Notes: generated by a model from the letters alone, not told the origin. A DNA stretch of 64,000 bases from Chthonomonas calidirosea (GCA_945882415.1 CAMCWC010000013.1:1-64000), one strand, 5' to 3'. Counted from the first letter of the stretch, positions 24,416 through 34,104 are shown. A program made the numbers and translations.

Positions 24416-25388
24416 ATCCCTCCAACCGAGTGCGGCGTTCAAAGTAGATCACGGTGGTCACGGTCGCGAAAGCGGGGACCACAAGAAGCAACGAAATGTA
24501 GGGGCCAATCTGCGATACGATTTCGACCAACATCGGTCCGTATACGCGAGTTTGTGCAAATGACTCAAGTTGGAGGAGCGAAGCAATGTATCCGACAGCG
24601 GCGCTGAATCCAAAGGTGAGTAGCCCAAACAAGATGATGAAGAATCCGAACTGGAACCAGACGGAGATGTAGCCGCTCTGGATTTTCCGCTCTGAGGCCA
24701 TGAGCTGCCGGGATCGGTCAAGCGCGGCTTTGACATCGAGCTTTTCGACGAGCATTGCGGGCAGGGCGAGGGAGTATTTCGCGGCAATACCAACAAAAGC
24801 AACAAGGCTAATTCCTACTGCATTCAGGGCGATGACGGCAATCAGTGCTACGAAGAGCTTTAAGTTTGACTGCACCTGACTCAAAAGGCCGCTCGTTACG
24901 AGCAGAGCAAAAGAGGCGAGCAGGAACCTCGAACTTCGGGCGACGATGGTAAAGATGACCTTTGCGGCATCTCGAAATGCGGGTCCGCCGACAGCTTGGT
25001 CCGAATCGTCAAAGGGTTCCCCGAGCATCCATTGCGCGGTGAGCTTGGTTGCTCGTGGAACGATGAGGGCAATGCCGAACATCATCAGCGGCACTGCCAC
25101 AAAGAGCCCTAAGGACAGAGTGCCCAAGAACTCGACAATCTGGACCTCGATTCGATCGGGATTGGTCGTTTCGCTGAGCGCGGGGATGACGTATCGACCG
25201 AGGAAGGTGAGGCCAAATGAACAGAACAGCAATCCGAGGGTGCTCGCAGGAATGATTCGTCTGCCGATTGCCTGGAGCGCCGCGAGCCCGGTATCGGTGA
25301 CTTCCGATGAGGACATGACGCGGATGCGCTGTCGCCGATCGAGGCGAGCGGACCGCCGAAGATAACGCTCGATGGGATCAGACGTCAT
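24348..25388 (-). CDS. Membrane protein of DUF4129 operon
   Basis: The 346-residue protein has about six membrane helices (for example STLGLLFCSFGLTFLGRYVI and FLGTLSLGLFVAVPLMMFGIALIV), a cytoplasmic ALDRSRQLMASERK helix, and a YFERRTRLEGYDI motif at the C-terminus. That last motif is typical of integral membrane proteins next to DUF4129 genes. It is first in a minus-strand run with DUF4129, DUF4350, the small exported protein and the GT-C-like protein. A helper role for these envelope proteins is inferred. Confidence 0.72.
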   Translation of the reverse strand: MTSDPIERYLRRSARLDRRQRIRVMSSSEVTDTGLAALQAIGRRIIPASTLGLLFCSFGLTFLGRYVIPALSETTNPDRIEVQIVEFLGTLSLGLFVAVPLMMFGIALIVPRATKLTAQWMLGEPFDDSDQAVGGPAFRDAAKVIFTIVARSSRFLLASFALLVTSGLLSQVQSNLKLFVALIAVIALNAVGISLVAFVGIAAKYSLALPAMLVEKLDVKAALDRSRQLMASERKIQSGYISVWFQFGFFIILFGLLTFGFSAAVGYIASLLQLESFAQTRVYGPMLVEIVSQIGPYISLLLVVPAFATVTTVIYFERRTRLEGYDIAQLAQETRVTRRSRFDVTE

Positions 25389-25426
25389 GCCTAATGGTTT
25401 TCCCTTCTGGGAGATATCCTCATAAA

Positions 25427-26137
25427 ATGATGACCGAATTAATGTTGGCGGTAGTCCTTGGGTCTAGCCCAGTTGCTCCGGAGATTCAAGACTACACCCA
25501 AAAAGGCCTTCGAGACGCGACGTTCGTTGCGAAGAAGGTTAAAGCATCTCAGAAAGAGTTACGTGAGATTAATGACGATTTTGGTACCACTTACCGATTC
25601 GATCGCATTCAGTTTCAATACAAAGAACCCTTGAAGCTTCGACTGGAGGCTCAGGTTGACGAAACTTCTGCGGTGTACATCATCGACGGGCCGCAGCAGA
25701 TGATCAAAGTGCCGCGCTTGCGGGTGAACACCAAGCAGGATCTTGCGAAATCGCCGGGGCGACGTCAGACGCCGCTTGACTTTGGGGTGCTCACTCCGGC
25801 TCTCTTCAAGGACCTTTTCCAGGCAAAGTTCGTGCGGATGGATAGGGCCACGGGCGATGCCGTTTTCGACCTGACTTACCAAAACACCGACGACACGAGT
25901 CGTCACCGAATTTGGGTGGACGTTGAGAAGGGCATTACCACCAAGCGTGAGTGGTACAACCAGCCAGGCCGACAGTTGGCGACGTTCATCTACGAGAGCC
26001 CAAAGTCGTTCGGCGGGGTTTGGATTCCGACCCAGGTTTCGGTGAAGAACGTGAACAACGTGGTCGCTGGCATCACGCGATACGAAAGCGTGAAAGTGAA
26101 CACCGGGCTCGGCGACAACCTCTTCTTGATGAGGTAA
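25427..26137 (+). CDS. LolA-like outer membrane lipoprotein-sorting protein
   Basis: I place the start at the ATG of MMTELMLAVVLGSSPVAP (25427), preceded by GGGAGAT about 11 nt upstream; the frame extends 11 codons further. The mature part shows the LolA-like half-barrel: IQFQYKEPLKLRLEAQ, VYIIDGPQQMIKVP, FVRMDRATGDAVFDL and a late WVDVEKGITTKREWYNQPG strand. Proteins of this fold bind lipids or lipoproteins in the periplasm. Its 236 residues suit the DUF1571/LolA-type family. It converges on hrcA with a 3 bp gap. Confidence 0.68.
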   Translation: MMTELMLAVVLGSSPVAPEIQDYTQKGLRDATFVAKKVKASQKELREINDDFGTTYRFDRIQFQYKEPLKLRLEAQVDETSAVYIIDGPQQMIKVPRLRVNTKQDLAKSPGRRQTPLDFGVLTPALFKDLFQAKFVRMDRATGDAVFDLTYQNTDDTSRHRIWVDVEKGITTKREWYNQPGRQLATFIYESPKSFGGVWIPTQVSVKNVNNVVAGITRYESVKVNTGLGDNLFLMR

Positions 26138-26140
26138 GAG

Positions 26141-27166
26141 TTAGCCGAAGTACTTGGTGAGCGACTCGCTCAAGGTTTGAGCGGTGAAGTTCACCAACGG
26201 AATGCTGTCGTCGTATCTCATTCGAGTTGGGCCAACCACGGCGATGACGCCCGTTTCGGTTTCTCCGACGTAAAAGCTCTGCCGGACGATCGAGAACTGC
26301 TTGAGTTCATCTCGGCGGTTCTCTCGCCCGATCGTGACGACTTGGTTAGCCTCACCCTTGGCCACGCTTTGATAAAGGGCCTCTGAGTCGTTGAGCTCTT
26401 GGATCAGGTGCGTGTAGGTATCGAGGTCGCGCCGGAATTCGGGTTGCGTGACCAGGTACTCCTCGCCTTCCGTGATGAGCGAACCGCGTGAGTACAGTTT
26501 CGCGATTGCCTTGAGCTGGGTCCAACTGACATTCACAAGACGGTCAACGGCAGGGTTGACCGCCACCGGAGGCTTCATTTGCGCGGCGGTTCGTAGCCCG
26601 ACGCCGAGGAGGTTTGCGGTGAGGAACTCGTTTGCGGCTCCAACTTGCTCCAAGGTCAGGTCGGCGGGAACTTCGATCATCCGGTTCTCGATCTGCCCGT
26701 TGCTGAGCGCGATGACCAACAAGACTTGGTTCGGCCCGAGGGCCGAGAGGATCGCAGTTTTGATGGTTAGATTCGGCTCTCGAATGGTAGCGGCGACCCC
26801 GAGCAAGTGAGTGAGGCGGCTAAGCATTCGGGTCGCATCGCGCAACACGGTTTGCAGGGCTTCGCCTTCTCCGGTCGCAGATTTGAGGCGGTCTTGGATG
26901 CTGAGCTCGATCTCCTTGGAGATGACGAGTTTGTCGACGTAGTAGCGATAGCCGAGGTCGCTAGGGATTCGGCCGGCGCTGGTGTGAGGTTGCTCGATTA
27001 AACCGAGATCGAGCAACTCCGCCATTTCGTTACGGACGGTCGCAGACTTGACGCCAAGGGGGTATTTCGCGACCAAGGATTCGCTGCCCACGGGTTCTGC
27101 CGTGAGCACGTACTCCACGATGATCGCGTGCAGAATTGTTTTCTTTCGACCGTCAATTTCTGCCAT
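26141..27166 (-). CDS. hrcA: Heat-inducible transcription repressor HrcA
   Basis: The 341-residue protein has the N-terminal winged helix (KKTILHAIIVEYVLTAEPVGSESLVAKYPLGVKSATVRNEMAELLDLGLIEQPHTSAGRIPSDLGYRYYVD), the conserved HTSAGRxPxxxGYRxYVD signature and the GAF-like dimerisation region. HrcA binds the CIRCE element in front of groE and dnaK operons and needs GroEL to fold. No CIRCE inverted repeat (TTAGCACTC-N9-GAGTGCTAA) is seen in the window, and grpE/dnaK/dnaJ are not adjacent, so its targets are elsewhere. It follows the 27191 gene by 24 bp on the same strand. Confidence 0.94.
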   Translation of the reverse strand: MAEIDGRKKTILHAIIVEYVLTAEPVGSESLVAKYPLGVKSATVRNEMAELLDLGLIEQPHTSAGRIPSDLGYRYYVDKLVISKEIELSIQDRLKSATGEGEALQTVLRDATRMLSRLTHLLGVAATIREPNLTIKTAILSALGPNQVLLVIALSNGQIENRMIEVPADLTLEQVGAANEFLTANLLGVGLRTAAQMKPPVAVNPAVDRLVNVSWTQLKAIAKLYSRGSLITEGEEYLVTQPEFRRDLDTYTHLIQELNDSEALYQSVAKGEANQVVTIGRENRRDELKQFSIVRQSFYVGETETGVIAVVGPTRMRYDDSIPLVNFTAQTLSESLTKYFG

Positions 27167-27190
27167 TCCCTTATTGTACGGGCGAGCGGC

Positions 27191-29728
27191 CTAGTCTTGT
27201 TCGGTCACGTTCTGGTCGATCTTGAGCCCCTTCGCCGCTAGCCCTTTACCGTGCGCTCCTGCAAGGGGCGCGGGGTAGGGAATATTGCCCTTTGCCGCCG
27301 TCCAGAGTTGGCGGTTGAACTCGTTTTCGTCGACCGTGTCTGGTCGCTTTAGGTCCAACGTTCGAGACGTGGTTCGAGTTGGGTTCATCAGGTCAAGGGG
27401 GACTCGATTTGGCCGAACGTTGTACGCCTTTAGGTTCGCTTTTGCCTGGAAGCAGTCGGTCATCAGGTTTGCCTGAATCTCGAATCGGGTTGCTGGCTTC
27501 AGACCAAGCACGTGCCGCACGGTCTTCAAGACCGAACCTTGGTTGTAAAACTTCGACACCACCGCTCCTCGGCGGGTGTACGGGCTAACCACGAGGCAGA
27601 TGGAGCGGTGTCCATCGACATGGTCAAACCCGGCCTGCGGGTCGTCCTCGATGACGAAGATCACGGTGTTCTTCCAGAACTTCGACTTACTGACCGCATC
27701 CACGATTTGGCCGAGGGCGAGGTCGTTATCGGCCATGTGCGCGGTCGGAGCAGGGGCTCCCGCACCGGTTCCAGAGGTGTGGTCCTGGGGCAGGTAGACG
27801 AAGTTGAAGTTCGGCAGCTTGCCCGTTTTCTCGGCAGTTTTGAGGTCTTTTAGGAAGTAGCTCGCCCGAAGGACGTCGGGGATCTCCATGTTCCAGCCTG
27901 GGCATTCGGGATGGCTGTACTTCTTGAGCCGCTCGATTTCGATCTTGTGATTGAATTTGACCTTCGGTGACCCTGATTGGAAGTCTTTCAGGATGGCGGT
28001 GTGCTTTTCACCTTTGCTCGGGGCGGCGTAGTCGTACTCTCCGTAGTTGCGGAAGGTTAGGCCCTTATCCAGGACGGCGTCCCAAATGTGTCCAGTGGAT
28101 GAGATGGCCAGCGGGTCGTCACCGAACGGGTAGCTCCGGGTCCAACCGCCGAACGATCGCTCGAAGTAGGTTGTTGCGTTTCCTTCGGTGCTCCAGCTGT
28201 GGCCGTCTGCGCTCAGGACGCCGTTGCAATAGTAGTTGTCAAGAAGGACGAACTCTTTGGCGAGCGCGTGGTGGTTTGGCGTGATGTCCTCGCCGTAGAT
28301 GCAAAGGCTTGGATCGCCATCGGCACCCGGAATATCTCCAAAAACCTGGTCGTAGGTTCGGTTTTCTTTGAGGACGTAGATGACGTGTTTGAAGATGCTC
28401 GGCTCTCCGGCTCGCTCGGGAATCGGTTTAGCGGCGATGTTCTTACGAGGGGGTTGGATGGCAGCCAGAGTTTCTGGCTTTTGCATGTTTGCGGTGCGGG
28501 GAATGACGCTGAGAGTTCCGGTGAATTGATAGACGCCTCTTGATTTCGCATCGGTGGTAGACAACGGGCTTCCGAGCTTTTCGGTCGTTGCGATAGTGTC
28601 GAATTTGCCGTTGCGAAGGTCATTTCGACGACCACCGAGGCCCTTTGCACTGGCGACGACGAGATTGTTTTCAAACGCTCGGACGGCGGTGGGGTACCAG
28701 CCAGATCGGTAGGTTTCGACCGGTGCAAACTCACCGGCCGAAAGAACAACGACTTCGTTGCTGCCACCGCATGCAACGGCGACTTGGCCCGATGCGAGCA
28801 TGGTGAGCGAGGAAGGTGCAGCACCGACGCTCGATTTCCAAAGCGGAACCCATTTTCCGGAGCTCGCGTTTATGGCGATCAATTCATCGTCGTTTGCTAC
28901 GGCGACGTAGACTTGGCCATCCCGAACTTCAAGTTCGCAAGGCTGTCCGCCGACGAGCACGCTTTTTGTTGCTTTTCCGATGGCGATAGAGATTTGTGAA
29001 ACCGTTCCGCCGGTCGCAATCCCGCGCCGATCAACTGCGACGGGTGTGCCGGATGCGTTTGATTTAGGCTGTCCGGGTTGAGGTGTGCGGCCCCAACTGG
29101 ATACCCAGAGGGAATTCGATTCCAGATCGATCGCGAGTCCAAACGGCGCCGGAGCAACATCCATCATGCGGTCAACCTTGCCCGTTTCGAGGTTGATTTC
29201 GGCGACTTGGTTACTCCGGCTGAGGGCGGCAAAGAGCTTGCCGTCGTGGAGAAGCAGATCGCAAGGATAGGCCGCGCCGCCAACGGCGGGACGGGGCATG
29301 GTGAACGTCCGCGCGACTTTGGCTGGTAAGACAGCGACGTCGACTTCGATGACGTTGCTGCTTCCGTTGCTGTAGTAGAGCTTAGAGCCGTCAGCGGAAA
29401 GGGCAAGCCCGGTGTGCGAGGAAGCTCCGGACACGTTCAAGCGTTGAAGAATCTTGTTGCTGGCAACGTCGATGATGGTGAGGCCAGTCGATTCTTTCAC
29501 GTAGGCCGTCTTCCCATTTGTTGAAAGCACAACGTCAACCGGTCGGTCGGCGAAGACCGTGAGCTGGCCATCGGGCTTGATCCACTGTCCGGTATTGACA
29601 AGGATGCCTTTTCCGGCGTTGAGGTCGCCGACTTTGTTGTTTGCCTGAAACATAAAGGCGAGCCCAGTACCAAGGCCAACGATGGCAAGGGCTAGAACGC
29701 TGACGCGGCGATGAGGAGTCGACTGCAC
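27191..29728 (-). CDS. YVTN propeller fused to alkaline-phosphatase-like phosphoesterase
   Basis: The 845-residue protein has an N-terminal anchor or signal (VLALAIVGLGTGLAFMFQ), a YncE-like beta-propeller (about 45-400, with LALSADGSKLYYSNGSSN-type blades) and a phosphoesterase domain from about 440: HVIYVLKENRTYDQVFGDIPGADGD, LLDNYYCNGVLSADGHSW, QDHTSGTGAGAPAP and VIEDDPQAGFDHVDGHRS. These motifs match the acid phosphatase/phospholipase C-type alkaline phosphatase superfamily fused to propellers that is common in soil bacteria. It is probably surface exposed and releases phosphate from organic esters. Confidence 0.85.
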   Translation of the reverse strand: MQSTPHRRVSVLALAIVGLGTGLAFMFQANNKVGDLNAGKGILVNTGQWIKPDGQLTVFADRPVDVVLSTNGKTAYVKESTGLTIIDVASNKILQRLNVSGASSHTGLALSADGSKLYYSNGSSNVIEVDVAVLPAKVARTFTMPRPAVGGAAYPCDLLLHDGKLFAALSRSNQVAEINLETGKVDRMMDVAPAPFGLAIDLESNSLWVSSWGRTPQPGQPKSNASGTPVAVDRRGIATGGTVSQISIAIGKATKSVLVGGQPCELEVRDGQVYVAVANDDELIAINASSGKWVPLWKSSVGAAPSSLTMLASGQVAVACGGSNEVVVLSAGEFAPVETYRSGWYPTAVRAFENNLVVASAKGLGGRRNDLRNGKFDTIATTEKLGSPLSTTDAKSRGVYQFTGTLSVIPRTANMQKPETLAAIQPPRKNIAAKPIPERAGEPSIFKHVIYVLKENRTYDQVFGDIPGADGDPSLCIYGEDITPNHHALAKEFVLLDNYYCNGVLSADGHSWSTEGNATTYFERSFGGWTRSYPFGDDPLAISSTGHIWDAVLDKGLTFRNYGEYDYAAPSKGEKHTAILKDFQSGSPKVKFNHKIEIERLKKYSHPECPGWNMEIPDVLRASYFLKDLKTAEKTGKLPNFNFVYLPQDHTSGTGAGAPAPTAHMADNDLALGQIVDAVSKSKFWKNTVIFVIEDDPQAGFDHVDGHRSICLVVSPYTRRGAVVSKFYNQGSVLKTVRHVLGLKPATRFEIQANLMTDCFQAKANLKAYNVRPNRVPLDLMNPTRTTSRTLDLKRPDTVDENEFNRQLWTAAKGNIPYPAPLAGAHGKGLAAKGLKIDQNVTEQD

Positions 29729-29829
29729 GATGAAATTCTAGCAAGTCAGGTGCGCAGTATGAGTCTTAAATATCACTTGTGTTGCTTCGCTTAACACTAT
29801 TGAGCCATTTTCTTCTGAATGGTCGTTTT

Positions 29830-29861
29830 TTGAGGCACATGTGCGACAAGTTGACTATAAT
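29830..29861 (+). promoter_or_regulatory. Candidate promoter for the beta-helix operon
   Basis: A consensus -10 TATAAT at 29856-29861 with a weak -35 TTGAGG at 29830-29835 (20 bp apart, longer than ideal) lies in an AT-rich stretch about 45 bp upstream of the preferred ATG at 29905. It supports that start over the upstream start at 29779, which would put the promoter inside the gene. The promoter itself is a prediction. Confidence 0.4.
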
Positions 29862-29904
29862 AGGGTCGTTCAATTTTTCACTAAATGGGCTCATCCTCTC
29901 AAAA

Positions 29905-31314
29905 ATGCTGCAACATACTAAACGAAGAATCCGTCTCAGGCGCTTCTGTCTTCTCTTCGTAACTGCTTGTGTTCTAGCTCCTTTATCTGCCGCGCAAGTT
30001 CCGCTTACCAAAATGCAGGCAGATGCTTTGTATCCTCAACGTTTAAGTTCAAACTGGATGAGGTTCGAGGTGCCACACAATTGGTCTGAATTTGTACCAT
30101 ATTTTTCAATATACGAAAATCCAGTAGGTGATTACTTCGCGGATATTAATGAACAATCGTTGATCCCAACGGGTTACGACTCATTTCCGGTTTATTACGT
30201 CGACCCAATTTCTGGGGCTGACTCGAAGGATGGCAGCCGACAAGATCGCGCATTTCGATCGATTGCAAAGGCGCTTTCGATGAGTGGAAATAAGAGGATT
30301 TTGTGTCGTCCTGCCGTTTACGATTACATCACCGGCTGGAAAGGATATTCGGCTTCTGGCAAAGTGATCGTGGAACCCTGGGATGAAACGGGTTCAGTCA
30401 TTTGTTCGGGTCACATTCCGGGTATTGCTTGGACGCCGCTAGGTGGCGGGGTCTACCGCGCTCGTTGTTCCACGTATCCGCACGAGGTGTTGGATGAAAT
30501 CTATAAGGATCAGTGGGGGAATGGAGTTCGGTACGTTCGGGAATCCGATTCTGATGACGTGGAAGAGGAGGAAGGAACCTTTGCCGTTTCCGGCAAGGAC
30601 ATTTTGGTTCACACACTGGACGGTCGCGCGCCAGACGCGAACATTTCGGTGTACACAAATCAACCAAACGGCAGATTCGATACAAACGGGCAGCTCTACG
30701 TGCGTAACTTCGAGTTTCGTGGCGGTTTTGTTCCGTTTCAGTGCCTAACGTCGGTTCCGGGACAGGTTGCAACGTTCATCGACTGCACATTCCGCTACTC
30801 GCTTACGGGGCAGGACGGCTACTCCATGGAAGGGCCTGGGCTGTCGATTGCTATTCGATGCAAGGCCACTGGCAATCATAGTGACGGCTTTGATTATCGA
30901 GACGGTCGCAATTTTATAGAGATAGACTGCAACGGAAGTGCTAACGGTTTCGGATCTAGTTACCTCGATAACGGCACCACCGCGCACTTCGGCTCGGTTG
31001 GGATCACGATTGGCGGATTATATTCGCAGAATAAAGGTCGAAACATCCACGATGTTTTTGACAGTAAGAGACTTTTGCTGGGTGCGACCGTTGGCGACTC
31101 ACGTGGAGTCGATGCCTCTAAAGCAGATATTTGCGCGGGAGCCAGTACGTCGGACAGCCCAGACCGGACGGAAATATGGGCGCTTGGTATCCGGTATTTG
31201 CACGGGTCTCCCATCTCCCGTTCTACTTCGTCACAAAGCAAAATTTGGTACCGCCGACACCTGTCGAGCGGAACCGACATTAGCGAACAACTAGGAACGA
31301 TCAGACCTATATGA
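29905..31314 (+). CDS. Secreted beta-helix protein 1 (tailspike-like)
   Basis: The open frame starts at 29779, but the ATG at 29905 fits the promoter and a signal peptide (LRRFCLLFVTACVLAPLSAAQ). The 469-residue product opens with LTKMQADALYPQ, then VYYVDPISGADSKDGSRQDRAFRSIAKAL, the pattern that begins right-handed beta-helix (pectate-lyase-like) domains, and RPAVYDYITGW and VIVEPWDETG. It continues with beta-helix rungs and DGFDYRDGRNF. It ends WYRRHLSSG...IRPI. The paralogue follows with an ATGA overlap. No polysaccharide-cleaving residues can be assigned. A glycan-binding or depolymerase role is inferred from fold and neighbours. Confidence 0.6.
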   Translation: MLQHTKRRIRLRRFCLLFVTACVLAPLSAAQVPLTKMQADALYPQRLSSNWMRFEVPHNWSEFVPYFSIYENPVGDYFADINEQSLIPTGYDSFPVYYVDPISGADSKDGSRQDRAFRSIAKALSMSGNKRILCRPAVYDYITGWKGYSASGKVIVEPWDETGSVICSGHIPGIAWTPLGGGVYRARCSTYPHEVLDEIYKDQWGNGVRYVRESDSDDVEEEEGTFAVSGKDILVHTLDGRAPDANISVYTNQPNGRFDTNGQLYVRNFEFRGGFVPFQCLTSVPGQVATFIDCTFRYSLTGQDGYSMEGPGLSIAIRCKATGNHSDGFDYRDGRNFIEIDCNGSANGFGSSYLDNGTTAHFGSVGITIGGLYSQNKGRNIHDVFDSKRLLLGATVGDSRGVDASKADICAGASTSDSPDRTEIWALGIRYLHGSPISRSTSSQSKIWYRRHLSSGTDISEQLGTIRPI

Positions 31315-32678
31315 AACGCCAAACTGCGCTCTCTCTCCTAGTTCCATTGGCATCGTCTGCGTGTGCGCAATACGATCCGAACACTGTTCTCACTAAGGCG
31401 ATTGCAGATCTTTTGTATGAACCAAAGGGGGTTTCCACTCGAACGACGTATTCCGCGCCTGCAAACTGGCCAGGGTCATGGGGGAATTTCACCGTATTCG
31501 AGACCGGCTCCGGCTCGTTTACGACGGATTTGAATCCGCTGAGCTTGCGTCCTCCCGACGCGCACACATACACCGTTTATTACGTTGACCCAATCACGGG
31601 CAGCGACCAGAACAGCGGTTCGACCAAGCAGTCGGCCCTGCGCAAGCTTTCCTTGGCTGTTTCCAAGCCTGGTAACAAGTGGATTTTGTGCCGACCGGGA
31701 GTTTTCGATTTTCGAACCTGTTGGGGAGGTGTCTCCTCGGTCGGGAATGTGGTCATCGAGCCTTGGGACGAATCCGGCTACGTGATCAGCAGTTCGCAAA
31801 TGGACAATCTGGCGTGGCAATCCGACTCCGGAATTTTCACTTCGGTGACCTCTACTTCCGCTGTCCAGGTCATTGACGAGCAGTCCAGCGATGTCTATGG
31901 TGTCGGTTCAAGTTTGATAAAAGTGACGAGCGTTGCTGCCGTTCGCTCAACACCTGGAAGCTTTTACAGCGAGTCGAAGCGGGTTTGGGTGAATCGCAGC
32001 AACGGTGCGGCTCCAGATGGGCAGCTACTGCTCTTCGCAAGTACCCAGAATGGCGCGGTGCAGAACGGGCGAGTGTGGCTGCGTAGGTGTGTTTTCTTAG
32101 GCGGTTCAAACACTTTCACCGCGAGTCTGCCCGCGGATTCAGAACTAACGTTCTCTGACTGCTGGTTCAAGTACGCAACTTCGGGCGATGGGCTTGCGGT
32201 TTCCGGGCCCGGAAAGGTGAATTCTCTGTTCTGTTGGTCGCTTGGGAACAGGGACGATGGCTTTGACTATCGGAGTGGACTTCGTTTTCTTGACGTTGCT
32301 AATGTTTCGGTTGCAAATGGTGTGCAAGGTGCGAAAGAGAGTTCTGGACTGGCGGCCTTCGATGCAACCAACGGCATCGTTGTGAACGGGATTTACCGCT
32401 CTAACTTTGGTCCGAATGTAACGGCTACCAGCAACAGTTCGTTATTGATCTTCGGTTCCACGATCGGTCAATCGCAAGCATCTGGTTCCTCGGCGGTTGA
32501 TTTACGAATTGGCCAAGGTGCTTCGGACGCGACTCAGGGATGGGCGCTGGGCATTAGCTACGATTCTGGAAGCACTTACTGTCGATCGGTTGCCCCAACA
32601 TCAACGATTTGGTATCGGAAGCACCGAGACCTGCGGCCCGATATCCTCGGCGCACAAAATCGAATTCGTCCCATCTAA
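31311..32678 (+). CDS. Secreted beta-helix protein 2, paralogue of the previous gene
   Basis: The 455-residue product has a signal peptide (LSLLVPLASSACAQ) and follows its paralogue in order: LTKAIADLLYEPKG, VYYVDPITGSDQNSGSTKQSALRKLSLAV, ILCRPGVFDF, VIEPWDESGYVI, DGFDYRSGLRFLDV and WALGISYDSG...WYRKHRD. Conserved blocks are spaced alike, with about a third of residues identical by eye. ATGA coupling to the upstream gene indicates coordinated production of both. LxxAxADxLY near the N-terminus resembles phage tail-fibre repeat units, and the YYVDP...G start resembles tailspike beta-helices. Function is inferred, not known. Confidence 0.6.
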   Translation: MKRQTALSLLVPLASSACAQYDPNTVLTKAIADLLYEPKGVSTRTTYSAPANWPGSWGNFTVFETGSGSFTTDLNPLSLRPPDAHTYTVYYVDPITGSDQNSGSTKQSALRKLSLAVSKPGNKWILCRPGVFDFRTCWGGVSSVGNVVIEPWDESGYVISSSQMDNLAWQSDSGIFTSVTSTSAVQVIDEQSSDVYGVGSSLIKVTSVAAVRSTPGSFYSESKRVWVNRSNGAAPDGQLLLFASTQNGAVQNGRVWLRRCVFLGGSNTFTASLPADSELTFSDCWFKYATSGDGLAVSGPGKVNSLFCWSLGNRDDGFDYRSGLRFLDVANVSVANGVQGAKESSGLAAFDATNGIVVNGIYRSNFGPNVTATSNSSLLIFGSTIGQSQASGSSAVDLRIGQGASDATQGWALGISYDSGSTYCRSVAPTSTIWYRKHRDLRPDILGAQNRIRPI

Positions 32679-32706
32679 ACGGGACAATTCAGCGATAAAC
32701 TGAGTT

Positions 32707-34086
32707 GTGCGCTGGTTCGCTGCTTTTTCTTTGATCGCCGTTAGTTCTGTTTGCGTTGCTGATGTCCAGTTGAATTCCATGTTCCAGTCGAACATGGTGA
32801 TTCCGGACAAGGCCCAATTGCCGATTTGGGGAACGGGAACTCCCGGCGAATCGGTTCTCGTGCTTGGTAGCTGGGGGGCAGTCGCCGGTGCAACCGTCGA
32901 TGAATCCGGTCGATGGAGAACAACCGTTATCACTCCGAGTGCCCAAACCGGCCTTGGTATTGAGGTCATTGCCTCAAACCGAATCCAACTGAGCAATGTT
33001 GCCTCCGGCGATGTTTGGGTTTGCATTGGCCAAAGCAACATGGAGCACACGCTCGCTCCCACTCCGGGGCTCCGATCCGTACTGAATGCTGACCAAGAGA
33101 TAGCGGATGCCAACTATCCAAACCTGCGATTGCTACGCCTCTCTCGGGTTCGACAGGCCGAGCCGGCGACGAGCGTAAGCGGAACTTGGGAGGCTTGCAC
33201 GAGCCTGACCGTGCCCAAGTTTTCGGCAGTCGGTTATTTCTTTGGCCGAGATCTCCATCTAGACCTTGCCAAGCCAATCGGAATGATTGCCGCGGTTAAG
33301 GGTGGAACGACAATTGAGGAATGGATGCCCAATTCCGCTTTTGCCGAATCGGGTTCGAGCGTATTGCCCACCACGACCTACTACAACGGCATGATTGCGC
33401 CGATGAAAGACTTTCCGGTTGACGGATTGATCATCTGGACCGGTGAAGGGAATGTTTCGAGACCGAACGAGTTCGGCCGCACCTGGAGAACCTGGCTGAC
33501 GACGATGCGACAGGCTTGGAACCTTCCCGCACTTCCGACTTACTTTGTTCAGCTACCTCCGTACAACTACTCCGGTGCAAGAAAGGGCGGTGCTCCGTTG
33601 TCGCGCGAAGGTCAGGCGGATTCACTCTCTTTGGCACGAACCGGCATGGTTGTCATTTCTGATCTCATCGACGATCTGAACGACATCCATCCGATTTACA
33701 AGCAGGCCGTTGCAGATCGCATCGTGCGTGCCGCTCTTGGCGAAACCTATAAGCGTAGCGGCTCAGTCGGGGCGAGCCCGCAGTACTTGAAGCACAATCG
33801 CGAGGGCCGAACCTTGCGAGTAATGTTTAAAAACGATCATGGTGGTTTGACTTCCCCCAACACAACGCTCACTTCTTTCGAGATCTCTGACGGTGGTGGT
33901 GTTTGGTATCCGGCAACGGCAATCATCGAGCGCGGAGCGGTGACGGTTTGGAATGATGCGGTTTTGAAGCCAGTGCATGTTCGATTTGGCTGGGCAGATG
34001 CTTACGTTGGAAATCTCTTCAACGGTGCTGGAAACCCAGCGGCTCCGTTTCGTTCGGACAAGCCTCTGCCACCTTTCGATCGTTAA
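32707..34086 (+). CDS. Sialate O-acetylesterase (SASA domain)
   Basis: A GTG start at 32707 gives 459 residues with a signal peptide (AAFSLIAVSSVCVA). The catalytic serine is in VCIGQSNMEH (Ser110), and the late DLNDIHPIYKQ supplies the Asp-x-x-His pair, giving the SGNH/SASA layout. The beta-sandwich before it (QLPIWGTGTPGESVLVLGSWG) is typical of sialate O-acetylesterases. The enzyme removes O-acetyl groups from sialic acids or other polysaccharides. Adjacent to two beta-helix proteins and an acyltransferase, it suggests reversible acetylation of a surface or environmental glycan. Confidence 0.85.
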   Translation: MRWFAAFSLIAVSSVCVADVQLNSMFQSNMVIPDKAQLPIWGTGTPGESVLVLGSWGAVAGATVDESGRWRTTVITPSAQTGLGIEVIASNRIQLSNVASGDVWVCIGQSNMEHTLAPTPGLRSVLNADQEIADANYPNLRLLRLSRVRQAEPATSVSGTWEACTSLTVPKFSAVGYFFGRDLHLDLAKPIGMIAAVKGGTTIEEWMPNSAFAESGSSVLPTTTYYNGMIAPMKDFPVDGLIIWTGEGNVSRPNEFGRTWRTWLTTMRQAWNLPALPTYFVQLPPYNYSGARKGGAPLSREGQADSLSLARTGMVVISDLIDDLNDIHPIYKQAVADRIVRAALGETYKRSGSVGASPQYLKHNREGRTLRVMFKNDHGGLTSPNTTLTSFEISDGGGVWYPATAIIERGAVTVWNDAVLKPVHVRFGWADAYVGNLFNGAGNPAAPFRSDKPLPPFDR

Positions 34087-34104
34087 GAATTTCGGGCGTT
34101 CGGT

